Shown: positions 31,865 to 46,054 of the stretch, piece after piece
Layout of the letters: each line of letters opens with the position of its first letter
How positions within the stretch are numbered: position 1 is the first letter of the stretch
Assembly: GCA_034508935.3 (NCBI GenBank)
Contig: CM067443.1
Span: 3,964,972 to 4,028,971 of the forward strand
Length of the DNA stretch: 64,000 nucleotides
Source: Berghia stephanieae
Lineage: Eukaryota; Mollusca; Gastropoda; Nudibranchia; Aeolidiidae
Direction: 5' to 3'
Notes under the pieces: model-generated
Told to the model about the DNA's origin: nothing
The model's database searches: none
The model's input: only the letters and a program-made list of their open reading frames with translations
Made by a program: the position numbers and the translations under genes

Positions 31865-34800
31865 TATAATAATATTAACAACAACAACAATGTATTTTAA
31901 AAACCAAAGAACCCAAAAAACAGTTAACAAAAGATCAATGCGACACGGAAATGATACCCAGTCAAACAAAGCCGACATTCAGGGCAATGCAGCACTAGAT
32001 TATCAATATCTTGTTTGGGTACATTGCATGGTGACACAAATGTGGAAGAGTGGTGTCCCCAAGAGAAGGAGAATTAATGGTACATTGTCATGTCTAGCTT
32101 GAAATCTGTTGTCTTCTTACTGATGGATCCCAATTAGCAGCTTTTTCTGTCTCCCGGTGTTTTGGAGCATATAAATTCATTCAGGAAACACCTACTTCCT
32201 GACTACCAAAAAACTGACATCTAGAACATAACTTAATAATTCCTCTTTAATAGATGTAGAAAACGCTAGCTTTGGTATCAAGAGGAACTAAAGATTATTC
32301 AATGCTTATAAAATGCTTCTGAGCAGCATCAATAATAATATGTGACCCTTTGCCTCTGAACGGTGATATGTTAGTATAGTTTAGATGCTCACTTGAATTT
32401 GTAGAGAAGAATGTGAGGGAGGAATTGTCAATATGTTTCATTAAGAACAATACATGTAGTTTCTTTAATTAACTCCCATACTATGGGAATACATGTATTT
32501 AAAAATATGGCTAGAAAACTCGTCCTTCAACTGTCAATCGATTAAGATGAACCCCATCTTGGCAAAACTCTCAAACCTGGGATTTTGCGAGCTTTCTCGC
32601 CAAATTTTTAAATACATGTTTTTCCATAGTACGGCACTTAACTGGTAAGAGAGAAAAACTAAAATCACACATTTCTTGTCCTTTTAACTTTAAAATCGTT
32701 ATTTTGCATCTTGGTCACATCAATACAATATTATTCTGAGACAAAGGATATCGTATAAATATATTTGGAATGAGTTACAAAATATCAGCTGCATTGGATA
32801 TCTCCAGGGAGAGAATCCAGTACTATTTGTCCTCCATCTGTAATGTAACATTTTCCAAGAGAAGCAAGAATTACTCGCATCAAGGATAGATCAACAGATA
32901 AAAGTCAAAGCTTTAGAATGAAAGGGAAAGTTTTTATTTATCAGGATCTAGTTTCACGTGCTTGGTGATTGACTAGCATTATTTCCAAAGGGTACAGAGA
33001 AATCTTTACTGTCTATTTTTTAAAAATGAGCATTACGGCTATAAAAAATAGTGGCAGAGTTTAGTTTTTTTTTTTGTTTGTTTGTTGCTTTAGGTCTCTT
33101 CCAACACAATTGAGGTTATATGAGAGACCGCTGAAACAAAAAAACAAGCAATCTAACAAAATAGTACAAATGTCAATCAAAATCATAACCTAAAGATATC
33201 ATAAGCTAAATTATTAATAACCAAGAACAAACAGGCAGAGGATTTACAGGAAAAAAATATCCCCTGTCAAAAATACAATCACAAACCAAAGAAGCAGGAT
33301 AGGCTAGTAAAGAGAAGAAGAAACGACATCACTATCGGATCGTACACCCATGCGAACATCATAGGTATATGATTCAAGGGTGATGCTCCCATCCAACCAC
33401 CCGCAGAGAGTTTAGTTTTCCACCTGACGTGGGAGCCTTATGCTTAAATGTAGAGCACAAGAAAATGGTTTGACCGCCCTTTTGTTCAATTGTTTTTTTT
33501 CCCTTTGCTATCCTAACTGAAAGATTGAAGTCAAGTAACTTGATTTCATATTAGGACTGACAGAATTCTTTTTGTGATAGATTTGCATTACATCATATTC
33601 AGAGAGTAGAGCAAATAATTAATTATTCTGCCAATTTCATATGTCGGGAAGTGAAATAAACAATAGCTCCATGGGCCTAATAGATCTAAAAATGATTTTT
33701 ACTTAACTCACCTTATGTCATTGTTGAACAAAACTGTGTCCTGTGGCACGACACCAATCTCATGACGCAGTGAGGCTTGAGTTACCTGATGAATAGAAAG
33801 ATGTTTTTTTTTCACAAATTTTGTGAGATTTTACACAATTTCTTCAGCAGATACTATAATGATTCAGCCACCTAATGACATCCCTGGATAATGGGATGCA
33901 ATGCCCAGAAAATTTGGTAGACAAGATTGTGATTGAAAGTGAGAAATAAAAAAAAAAATTAAAAAACAAAAACATATCAATTTGGTGCATAAAAGCAAAT
34001 AGTAAAGTTCTGAAACAATTTAAGTAACTAAAATTTTTTGGAAGATGCAAAACCAAAATGACACCAAAAATAATTTCAAATTTTTTTTGGTTTAAAGCCG
34101 AAGTAGCTGTGTTCCAAATTCTTTTTCCAATCTAATCCATAGCTTGAACCTTCTGACCCAATTTAGGTCTTATTGTGAGCTCAGGACAGTTGAGGACCAT
34201 AAGTTTACGGCAAAGTGTCATTTATCACAAATGCGAGTAAGCATCACAGTATGGTTTCAGATAAATTTTTATTAAGAGGTAAACATAGCATTAATATTTT
34301 CCATTGAGGAAACTAGGATGAAACTTTAAAAACTATTTTTTATATACTGAAGCTCCGATAGCTCAGGTGGGTCCCGATACTCAGTTGGTAGAAAAAGATC
34401 GATCCCGGGTGAGGTTGAGATTTCTTTCAGAACCCCTGTCCACCCAACAGTGATTGGGTTGCCGGGTCTGTGAGATCTGGCAGAAAGAACTTTGCAGTAG
34501 ACTAGCATCTCATCTAAAGGGTAACCAGCAGTGGTTAATGGTTGTTTCACACTATAGAAACCGGGATAAACTCAGGGACCATGGGCCTAACAGCTCTGAA
34601 GGGTTACTTTTATTATTTCATCTTGAGGTTAATCTTTTTTAAATATTTAAAGCTAGGCAAATTGAAACAAGATTACTAGACCAAATTTGCTGATATAACA
34701 GAAGCGTTGTCAGTTGCTGTCGTTTAGAAATTCTTAATGGGAAAAAAATACAACCCATGAAGTAAACATTCGATTTAAATCAAAATTCACATGTGCCAAA

Positions 34801-37319
34801 GTAAGATCAAAATGCCTACAGCAAACAAGAATCCACAGAACACAGGTGTAAGTGTAATCCCCTTGTCCAATCGACTACAGTAATTAGTAGGTACATACCA
34901 GAGAAATATCCTGTCCATCAATCTTGATAGTCCCAGACTGAACGTCATAAAATCTGAATAGTAGTCTGACTATTGTGCTTTTCCCACATCCTGTGTGACC
35001 AACCTGAAGGCAAAAAATTTATTGATGTATGTCAATATGTCATGGATACATTAGAGTGACAAGACCATCAATACGATGGCAATAATCAAAACAAATTGAA
35101 GGTTGATAAAATTTCAAAATGTCAAAATATGGCTATGACAACACGATAAAATCTGACTCTTCGTCCAAAAAGTCAGACATATCATAATCATTTTATATCG
35201 ACAATGATTTTTAGTAAATGATAATTAATTCTCTTTTGTTCAGCTGTTGCTTAAATTTAAATGAATAAATATGTGAACTTTATTGTTTGTCAGACATGTG
35301 TCTGACAGATTTGAGGAAATTCAATCTTGTAGACACACAAATGTTCTTGAATCTTGTAGACACACAAATGTTCCTGAAAACAATTAGCAATGGAATGAGC
35401 TATTCCTAAGTAGGGGTGAGAATGACTGGTCACAAAAAAAGGAGGACATTTTTCAGCGTGTATATCATTATCATGACCCATCCATGGTAATGTTACCCAC
35501 AAATTTGAATTTCATTAAAATTTACTGAGATGCAATCCAAATTGTGTCTCGCAGCAATTTCTGACACCACTCAGACTCAGAGGAATTTCAAAAGTTGAAA
35601 GTGTAATTACAGCAAATAGTGGTTGTTGTAGTAGAGGTGGTAGGGATGATGATGTGTAGTTGGTTTTAGTAGCAGTGGAGGTAGGAATGAAGATTGTGTA
35701 GGTGGTTGTAGTAATAGTGGTGGCAGGGATGATGATGTGATGGTGGTTGAAGTACTGATGGATCGGATGATGATGTGGTGGTTGTAATAGTAAGGACATG
35801 GAATGAGCTAGCCCTAAGGACGCTATTTTATCATGTCACCAGTTCAATGCTTGCAATGGATCAAAACAATAATCATAACACTCACATGTAAAATTATACA
35901 CAATTTCCTCCTCTTAAGAGAGCATAAATAGGCTTTAAGAAGCATTCATCACTTTGATAATGATTGAAAAAAATAAATCACCTCCAATCTGGTTTCTTAA
36001 AATATTCTATTGTTTTTTCTCTGACACTGTATTCTACATATCTTTGATTCTCGAAGATTCGAACACCCTAGACCAAATGACTTAAAATAGAACAAACTAA
36101 TTTAGTGTTTAGGCTTGGTTTAAAAGTTAAGCAGTATTTGAAGGTTGCTGAAACCAACGCACTTTGTATCCAAATATTAAACAGGGATCGTTTCCCCACT
36201 TACATCTATTTACATATTTTAGTTATAAAAAAACAAAACAATGATACGTTGGACACTTACCAATGCATAAGTATGACCAGGAGGCACAGTAAAGCTAATG
36301 TTTTTCAAGATGGCTTTACTGTATGGGAGATGGAAACAAGAGGGGGGAAACAAGGCAATCAATAAAAAAATCAAACCAAAAAACTTGAGCCTTCATATAG
36401 TGCAATACTCAATCAACATGTTCAAAGTGCTTTATAATGGGTCCCTGGCCAACAGCAGCACTTAACATATAAGACGAGACATGATGCCTGTTAGGCAATA
36501 TTACATTTTTTTCTGATAGAGACAACACTGTAACAAGCCTGAGTACGATGAGAGACTGTTAGTCAAGACCACAAAACTGCACAATTATTACTTTGGAAAC
36601 AGAGAATGTTATGATGATCATTCTAATCAGGGCTTATTGTATAAGTATGCCAACCTTTGTCAAAGAGTTAAAAAAATGTTTTTGTTGTCCCAACATTTAA
36701 TTCTCACTGGTCGCCTGATTTTGCTTTTAGTAATGTTTCACATACAAATTAAAGCTCTTTTTTTTCTTTTAAATAAAAATCTTACAAAATAATTGCTTAC
36801 ATATTTTACCCTGACATAAAATAAAGTTAAATTTTAAGGAAGACACAGAAAAAAAAAAGTTGTAAAAATAGTTATTTAAACCATGTACCGCTATTTTTCC
36901 CAAGACTCCTCAGATGTTTATTGCTATCAAATTGATATGGTATCTATTTATGCAGTTCCATCTCCTCACTATGAACACTAGCAATTTGACCAAATTACAA
37001 ATTTTGATTTGATAATTGAGTTGTTAACCAAAGTGAGTATTTTGAATATTGTTATGACTCGGACATTACAGTCATATAGGTCCAGTGCATTTTTCCATAA
37101 TGAATAGTTTTATAGATAGATAAAAAACTCATGTGCATGCTACCTTGCCAATATCTCATACATCGTCAGATAGAAATACAAGAAAATGTGTATGCAGTTT
37201 CAGATTAAGAAAAACTTTATAAATATGAAACTTCATGAGTCTTACCTTGCTCTAATGTAGCACATTTAAATTCATTTGACCAGAAATGGAAATATCTTTG
37301 GCATCTGGTATATTTGTAT
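25786..37319 (-). CDS. ABCB6: ABCB6 exons 13-20: nucleotide-binding domain
   Basis: Exon 15 has Walker A (GHTGCGKST), exon 16 the Q-loop (VVPQDTVLF), exon 18 the signature [13 protein letters not shown] and Walker B (IVLLDE), and exon 19 the D-loop (SALD) and H-loop (IVAHRLST). Exon 20 ends with an acidic tail ([10 protein letters not shown]). All residues needed for ATP hydrolysis are present. Exon 13 (74 nt) starts in a [15 protein letters not shown] frame but then loses the usual IEF-x-NV-x-F-x-Y block, with about 6-8 bases fewer than expected; this is the A-loop that stacks on ATP. Exon 12 ends in phase 0, whereas exon 13 needs phase 1, as if a G were also missing at that donor. Confidence 0.9.
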
Positions 37320-40300
37320 CTGTAAGTATAAATAAAATCATTATTTCACAACGTTCAAGATAAATATAAGAAATCTTTATTTTAGTAGTCCTTCAATCAT
37401 TGGGCCAGGAGGGAGTTTATCAGTTCTATAGGAACGACAATAAATTTCTTGCTACTTTGATTAGGTCACACTAGTCTATGCAAAGTACTTTCTGCCAGAT
37501 CTAACAGACTCAGCTACCCATTCGATGGACAGGTGGGGGGGGCAGAAAAAAATCTCACTGCACCTGGGATTGATCTTGGTCCCTTTGTGTGTTGAAGCGA
37601 GTACTCTATCAATGAGCTATTGGGACCCCCATATTTTTCCCTTTGAATGAGGAAAAACTTGATCTTGTTAGCTTTGGGATGATGAAGTCAAAATAAGGCA
37701 GGGACAATATGCAGGGTATAATTTTCTTGTTAGATTTTGGAGTTTATCGACATTGGAACCCTTATATATCATAATCTTAAGAGTCAAAAAACGTTTTTAT
37801 TTTCATATAAAAATAATAATTGTTAATATTGATAAATATTAAATTCTCATAATATTCTTGTCCTTACATAAAAATAAACTATTTATTCCCCTGAATAAAA
37901 ATGCTATGATTTTCTTTTCAACAACTTTTATTGCCAAGTATATATCAACATAAATAATTCCAAATGAAATTTTAAAATGCATTCTAACAACGTTTATCTA
38001 TCAACAAGAACACTCACAGTTAATTCTGCTAATTTACAAAGTTGAGAAAATGGAGAAAAAAACGTCCAAACTAGGCACAATGTCTTAGCAATAAACAAAA
38101 TTCACTCTTCATCGTCAACATTGTACAATACATTTAACAAACAATACTATATCAATTAGGGAAAATAGAAAAAAAAAAAGTATTATATAAAAAAAATAGG
38201 GAAAAAATCCTTTAAAAATAAAGAAAAGAAACGTTCATTTTGTACCTCCATGTCTTGGTGAAGTAAATCAAACATGTTCTCCATGTCAATAAAGGCCTGC
38301 TGTATCATTTGTGAACATTAAATTCATGTAGCGCTTACATTCTGTGGACACATATTTATAATTAATGTAGCCTGCTGTATCATTCTGTGGACACATATTA
38401 TAATTTAATGTAGGCCTGCTGTATCATTCTGTGGACACATATTTATAATTTATGTAGGCCTGCTTATCATTCTGGGACCATATTAAATTTAATGTAGGGC
38501 CCGCTGATCATTCTGTGGACACATATTTATAATTTAATGTAGGCCTGCTGTATCATTCTGTGGACACATATTTATAATTTAATGTAGCCTCGTACATCTG
38601 TGGACACATATTTATAATTTATGTAGGCCTGCTGTATCATTCTGTGGACAATATTTATATTTAATGTAGGCCTCTGTATCATTTTGTGGACACATATTTA
38701 TAATTTAATGTTAAATACACTGAAAAGAAGAGCAAATAACAATATAAATTTCTTCGGCTCTAAGACCTATAAAACAGCTTGACCCAAATTTCATCACTTA
38801 GAAATTCAACACAACTTTAAATGTCCGATTCCTGCCCGTCATTAAAACAAAGTCATGCTGTGAGTCAGATATGACAAGCCCTGCTCTAACTTTTAGAATG
38901 ACTGAAAAAAATTAAAGCGCTTCCTTACCTATAATAAGTACCCAGCCAGTTAAGGGGGACATAGAGTTGGGCTAGGTATGTTCCAAACAAAACATAATCT
39001 CCCACATTCAGATGGACCTTGTTCACTCCATGCACTACGGCCCAGGCACACAGCAACGAGCCCGCCAATAACCCGATTGTATTGACAATACTTTGTACAA
39101 AATTGAGAAGATTTAGACTGGCTGTGGCCATCCATTCAGAGACCTGGAAAAAAAAATATATGGCATTAGATCTTAAAATGATTTTTTCTTTCGCAAGTGT
39201 TCGAGTATTACCACAAAAAAAAAAAGAAAAAGAAACTACAATTGACAACTACAACAATATCATTATCATCATCAACAACCACAACAACAACAGCAACAAA
39301 AACGATTCTAGTATTGCTACTACTCGTGCAAATAATACCAACACCATTTCCACTTCTGCTGGATTAAAAATGACTTTCTAGACCAAACAAACAAAACAAA
39401 AAAAAACCCCAATGAAAAAAAGAATAAAATCAAAACAAGAAACTAAAAAAAATAAATTCGATTTAGGCAAATCTCTCACTGTTAGTTAAAATGAGGAGGA
39501 TACCTCCTTCTAAACTTCCAAATAAAAATGGACAAGGGGAAATACTCTAAAATATAGTATAGAACATGTGACCTCTTCATTTAAAGAAAAAACCCCCAAT
39601 TATCTGTGGCTCCCTCAAATAATTTTTTCTTTGAAAATCTCACCTGGTAATCTAGAATTGCCTCCTCATATCGTTTCCTTTCATACTCTGATGCCCCATA
39701 GTATTTGACTGTTTCAAAATTGAGCAAAGAATCAACGGCTTTAGCGTTGGCTGCATTGTCTTTCAAATTCATAGCTCTACGGAATTTGGTTCTCCATTCA
39801 GTCACAGCAATAGTTGCAACTGGAATATAGGAAGAAGATTAAAAGATGTAAATACAGTAAATCACCAACATATTATTATAAAAAGTAATGAACAAAAATA
39901 AATATAGTAGCTTTAAAAAAGAATGAATAACCAAATACTGAATTTTTCGACTCAAAACCCTTCTTCAGCAAATAAGAAAACAAAAAAAAACTTTAAAACT
40001 TGCCTTGTATCACTTGAACATATTATTATACAAAGTTCCTTAACTCAAATTACTTCTTGCATTTTTATTGAAGAATTCAGTTCTTGACACTTCTTGTTGA
40101 ACTTTGTGATTGCACTCAAATAAAATTCAAGAAAAATTATATTATATTTATATTAAAAAAAAAAAATTCCTTTTGTCAATTGAAAATGTAATGAAATAAA
40201 GGTAATTAATTGTGTGAAATAGTTGAGGATACAATGAATAAGTAAAGGAGTACGAATCAAAATTTCTCCAAATAGCCAAAGAACTAGTTTGTATAAAATA

Positions 40301-43300
40301 TGAAACAGTTTATGCTTCATCAATCCAAAATCTCAATCTTGAAAGCCCCCACTTCAACAGTGTTTTTATACAAAGGCTAGCTGACCAATTTTAAAAAAAT
40401 GTAATACAGGTACGAGACTCGCCGCAGGGTCTCCAGACAAATATTATGTACTCACTGTCCAGCAGTTGTGGAATGAATAAGTCAGTGCGGCAAATAATAA
40501 TCGTGTCTGCAATCCAAACTACATATCATTCTCTTTATTTGGCTTGTTCTCCTCTCATTTTACATTAAAAAGCAAGGCAAAATCAATTAATATATTTTAG
40601 TAGCTAAAATAAATGAGAGGCTGTAATATTGACTTCTCTGCATACAAAAAAAAAAAAAGAAGAAAATAAAATGATAGAAAGAAGGAAAAAAATATAGAAA
40701 GGAACAATCTTTAAAATTCCAGAAGAAAAAACAAAACAAAATCCAACTAAACTTAGAATTATAAGATTGACTTTTTTCTCCTGCTTCTGGCCATTATCGA
40801 GTAATGTTGAATGTTGTAGCGTCATTTACGCTAGGAATGCATTTGGCCAAATCAGTATAATATTTGAGGCTTATTACTACAGATCACAAATGAACTTTTT
40901 AACTGGGAATTCCATTATCAAAAAACAAAATTAAAAAAAAAAATAACAAACAAAAATTCTACAATCCTGACAAATTGCTGAGCATGGGGGTGACTTGATT
41001 AAAAAGTTTAAACTGTACTTAATTAATTTAAGTCATTCCTAAATCAATTACTTACCCAAATAACAGGCCATACTGAAGAAGACAATCAAGCCAAACAGAT
41101 AGTCAAAGAAGGTGATGAAATAGATGATAGCGATGATAATGTCAACTATGGTCGGTGCAATCTGGAACAGCACATAGCTGTGTAACAAACAGAGGAGAAA
41201 AAAAAAGTTGATAACAAAGAAACGGCTTGGTATGCTTTAGTGAAAATTTCATTTATGGGTTTACTTATATATAATGAAAGAAAGAAAAAGTTGTAAACAA
41301 AATGTAATGAAACAGCCAAATCTGAGGTTATATTTGATGGCTCCGGCCAGATAGAGAAGAAAACAAAAAAAACAAACAAACAAACCAAAAAACAAACAAG
41401 CAAAACCACAAAAACAATTTTTAAAAAAACAACAGGATTTAAATCCTTCTTAGCCATACACATCAATATGCAAAACATGTAAAATAAACATACTACTAAT
41501 TCTACCACTACTACTTCTACTTTGACTACTTCTACTGCCACTGCTGCATAACAACTACTACTAATAACAGTAATATGTTTGTGTAATGATTTAATAGAAC
41601 AAAAAGAAAATGACATGACTTGCAACATTAATTGCAATCTTTGATCATATAAGTACTGAGGAAAATAAAAGATGATAGAATTCAGAATAATGCAAACAAT
41701 TTAAGATGTGTATAATCAATTGATTTGGACAGCAAGTTTTATAATTTTAATCCAAAAATATGACTAGAACATAAATAAGTTTGATGAGAAGAAACTGGAT
41801 CTGCTATTTCTGATTCTCAGATATGATTACATATATGCGGCTATGTGGTCTAGTGTATGACATTCGCCTTGGACTGGAGGATCCAGGGTTCGAGTTCTCA
41901 CTGAACAGCGCATAGTTGAGTCCTTGGAAAAGGCTCTTTACTCACATTCTCTCACCATAATCCGGTGTAAAATGTTTAACTGGCAGTTAACAGCATTGTT
42001 TTTGTTGGAAGAAATGTAACATCACCTAACATTCATCGTGTCTTGTGTTAAGTGTTGATGTTGGCTTGGGACTCCTTGTTAATTGCTTTGAGCATTTTCA
42101 GTGAATATTGCACTATATAAAAGTTCTAGTTTTTAACATTTTTTAAAACATGAATTCAGAGAAATATAGATAGAGCTTACTAACAATAGTTTTAAAAAAC
42201 AAGCACATGCAATTTATTTCATTCTATTAATATAAATCGTTATTTTTAAAAATGAATTCATCTCACCTGAGAAGGTTGTTAATGCTATTGTACCTCTGTC
42301 TACAACTCTCAAGACCTCTCCTGTCTTTCTACCAAGATGCCAGCGTAGGGAAAGGCTGTGAAATAATACCATTGTATAGGGTCATCAACCTGTGACAGTT
42401 ACATGAAGTCTGTATTGTTTGACAGACATATGTGATTTGTATGTTTAACCAGTTAACTGTCATGCTGTGAAAAGATACGGATTAAAAAATTTGGCCAGAA
42501 AACTTTTGTCCATCAAATATTAATTTAAATAACCTCGCAAAGTCTTCAATTAAGTCCTAGGTTTGAGAGCTTTTGCCAAGATACTTGACATATTGCCCAT
42601 CGCCTCCTAATCTTTGGACTGGGACGCTTGGCAGCTTCTCTGATTTGTTGAGTGAGTTCTTTCCACTGATGACGGTCTGCTGCGATAGAACTCATGTATT
42701 CTAAATCCATTTTTTATCTCAGTTCTTGTGTAGTCATCTTGGCGCTTGAGGCTATTTATTTATCTAGTGTATATGCTTGTTGTTGTGCCTTTGTGTTTGT
42801 TATGTCCGTTTGGTGTAAGAATAATGCTATTGTCTTATTAGCTGGAAAATTTCTGTCTCTCCTTAAAATATATCCAAATCGTCTCCCTCTTGTTTCCAAA
42901 ATTTAAATCGATGGCGATGTTTCTTCGCATTTTATGTACAGGATTTGTTACTTATTTTGGTTGGGAATGGATATTTAGAATTCTCCTGAGCCGTTTCAAA
43001 AAGACATCTAGTTTATCTTCTTTGCTTTTTGTTAGTGCCAATGTTCCACAATTGTAATAAGTACTGATGAAACCAGGCTCTTGTATAGCTTATTTTTGTT
43101 TTTCTTTTCAGTTTGTTGTTTCTCAGCCACTGTGTCAGATTATTGAGAGCGGCTGCCGACAGATGTTTTCGTCTTTCTACTAAGTGTATGATAAAAAGAA
43201 ATAAAACTGCATTTGATTTGATCATGCAGTATGATTCATACCTGTGTAGATGAGAGAAAAGCTTGACTTGTACAGACCGGGTGGTAAACTGCTGGACTTT

Positions 43301-46012
43301 GATCCACAAAAGACTTCTGATGTTGTTAAGCAAACCTGTTGTGCCTGTAAAGTAGGGGATTAATTAAAGTAAATTGATAATCAAGGTGTTAGTGATTATC
43401 GACAATTCTTTGAATATTTGTCTTCCACTGTTATCACATGGAAACACACGATGTAGCTCAGTTGATAGTTGATAGAGCAAAAGACTCAAGTGAAAACGAA
43501 TTTGCAAAGTCGTTTTTTTTATTTTTGGCTTCTTTGTTGGCCTGACAGTGATTTGATTGAAGGGTCTTATTAATTATTTCTAATAGAACCATGAACTGAT
43601 ATATCATTTTACATGTATATATATATATATATAGAGTATTTTGAAAATAAAGTTGAAACTTTTTTAAACATTAGTAGCATTAAGCAACGACAGTGTGTAA
43701 TCTAATATCAATCTGACGACTTTGAAGAACAAAATAAGTTTTTTGAAAAAAACAAACAAACATACAAAATAGAGATTACAATCACACAACTTGCAATTAA
43801 ACAGAGACATTTGCATAACATTTTAAAAGATAATTAAGTATGTGATATAAAAGGGGGGGGTGGGGGTCCCGATAGTTGGTAGAGCACTCGCTTTACTTAC
43901 AAAGGGAACGAGATCAATTTGGGGTGCAGTTGTGATTTTTATTTCTGACCTCCCTGTCCACCGAGCAGTGATTGGGTAGCTGGTCTGTTAGATCTGGCAG
44001 AAGTACTTTGCAATAGACCAGTGTCCTATCCAAAGGGAAGCAAGCAATTGCTATTGTCCGTTTCACGCTGGGATAAACTCCGGCTCCATGGGCCTAATGG
44101 GTCTGAAGGACTATACTTATGAGATATAAAGATATCTCCAGAGTTTTACAAGGTCTACCTTTTATATTTATCACAAACTGACCTTAAAAGCAAAGATGTT
44201 GCCCTCTTAAAAAGACCTTAATTATTTTAAAAATAACAGATAGAAATATTTACCCTAATTATAGAATTACAACTAACAAAGGCTACTGCAATTATTGCAT
44301 TCTTATGTCTACTATATTTCTAAAGTTTACCAGCATAAAATAACCATTTACCTCTTGTAAAAAAAAAAACAAAACAACAGCAGCCCCTCTCCCCTTGAAA
44401 AAAAAAGGCAGAAACAATAAAAAAAACCTCAAAAAACCCAAACAAACAAAAAACAAGAAAACAAAAGGCACAAACCATTCCAGATAAAAAGGTAACATTT
44501 GACAAACCTGTGCCACCTCCCCTGAGGAATGACAAGACACCAAAGATGACAATGTAGTCCCATCGATAATCCAATGTGTCATTATCTTTGTCGTAAGTCA
44601 GGCTATTGACTGTGCAATGTGAAAAGAAATCAAACATTTAAAGACTTTAAGCTCAACTGTTTGGAATGACAGGGTGAACGTTCTTTACTAATTGAGACAG
44701 TGATCTCATTTCAATAAGCTCGTGATATAAATGACATTGAATTCAATGAATATAACTGACTAATGTATATATGGCAACACATTGCTCTCAACAATAATTT
44801 GTAAGCAACACTTATACATTGATAAAAGAGCGAGAAATCGTATATATAGGGGATTTCTTTTTCAATGTCCAATTCTCATAAAATTTTTTAGTAGCATATT
44901 TTTCAGTGACAAATAACCAGCATTACAAATAGAATTGATTTTTCATTAGACATCAAATCAACACTGAAATTAAAGCACACATGCAAGCACACACACACAC
45001 ATAAACAACACATTTGTAACAATAATATCAGTTAATGAGAAATATATCATATAATATATATATACACTCGAGCACGAAAATCTCGAACAAGTCGGGACTG
45101 AGCCTATTTGTTTGAGATTTCCGTGTTTTCGACTTTTCTGTGTTGAGTATTTTACAAAGGATATGAGGGAGGTAAATGTGGGTGGTCTTGATAAAAGTCA
45201 TATTATAATGATAACTCTCTGTTATTGTGAACTCTGTCAATAGTCGAGAGTGATACAATTCAATTTCCTTTTATCTGTCATCTTTTACAATATCACGAAG
45301 AGAGTTTCATTGGTGTTGCGTTTATTGCGTCTTGTCTTGTTCAATTCCAGAAATGGAATGACAATTCCCACTGCGTGTGCTTAATAAAAAGACAAAGCCA
45401 GCATATCGCATTGTCGATTACACACTCAGCATGCGACGTCATTACCTACGAATCCGGTACATATCTAAAATCACTATCACTCCTCACTTTTGGCATTGGT
45501 TGTTTTGATTTATCTGTATTTGGATAGAACAAAATTAAAAGTTTTAAAAACGTGTTTTTCCCCAATGTACGCCAGGCAAGCCCAAGTATCACAATATTAT
45601 GTAAACAATTCTATCAGCCCAGCCTACTGTTTAATACTTCCAAATGTCTCTAAAGCAAGATTAAGGTTTAAAATGTTTGGGCGTAGGTTGTTTTGATTTA
45701 TCTGTATTTGGATTGAACAGGGCAAAATAAAAAATTTTAAAAACGTGTTTTTCCCCAATGTATGCCAGGCAAGCCCAAGTATCACAATATTATGTAAACA
45801 ATTCTATCAGCACAGCCCACTGTTTAATACTTCCAAATGTCTCTTAAGCAAGATTAAGGTTTAAAATGTTTGGGTGTTGATTGTTTTGGTTTATCTGTAT
45901 TTGGATTGAACAAGGCAAAATTAAAAATTTTAAAAACGTGTTTTTCCCCAATGTACGCCAGGCAAGCCCAAGTATCCCTTAGTTCAGCATGCACACACAC
46001 ACACACACACAC

Positions 46013-46054
<42 letters not shown>

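Noticed and set aside
34352-34410. tRNA gene on the + strand
   Set aside because: The same reasoning applies: it is the head of SINE family B.
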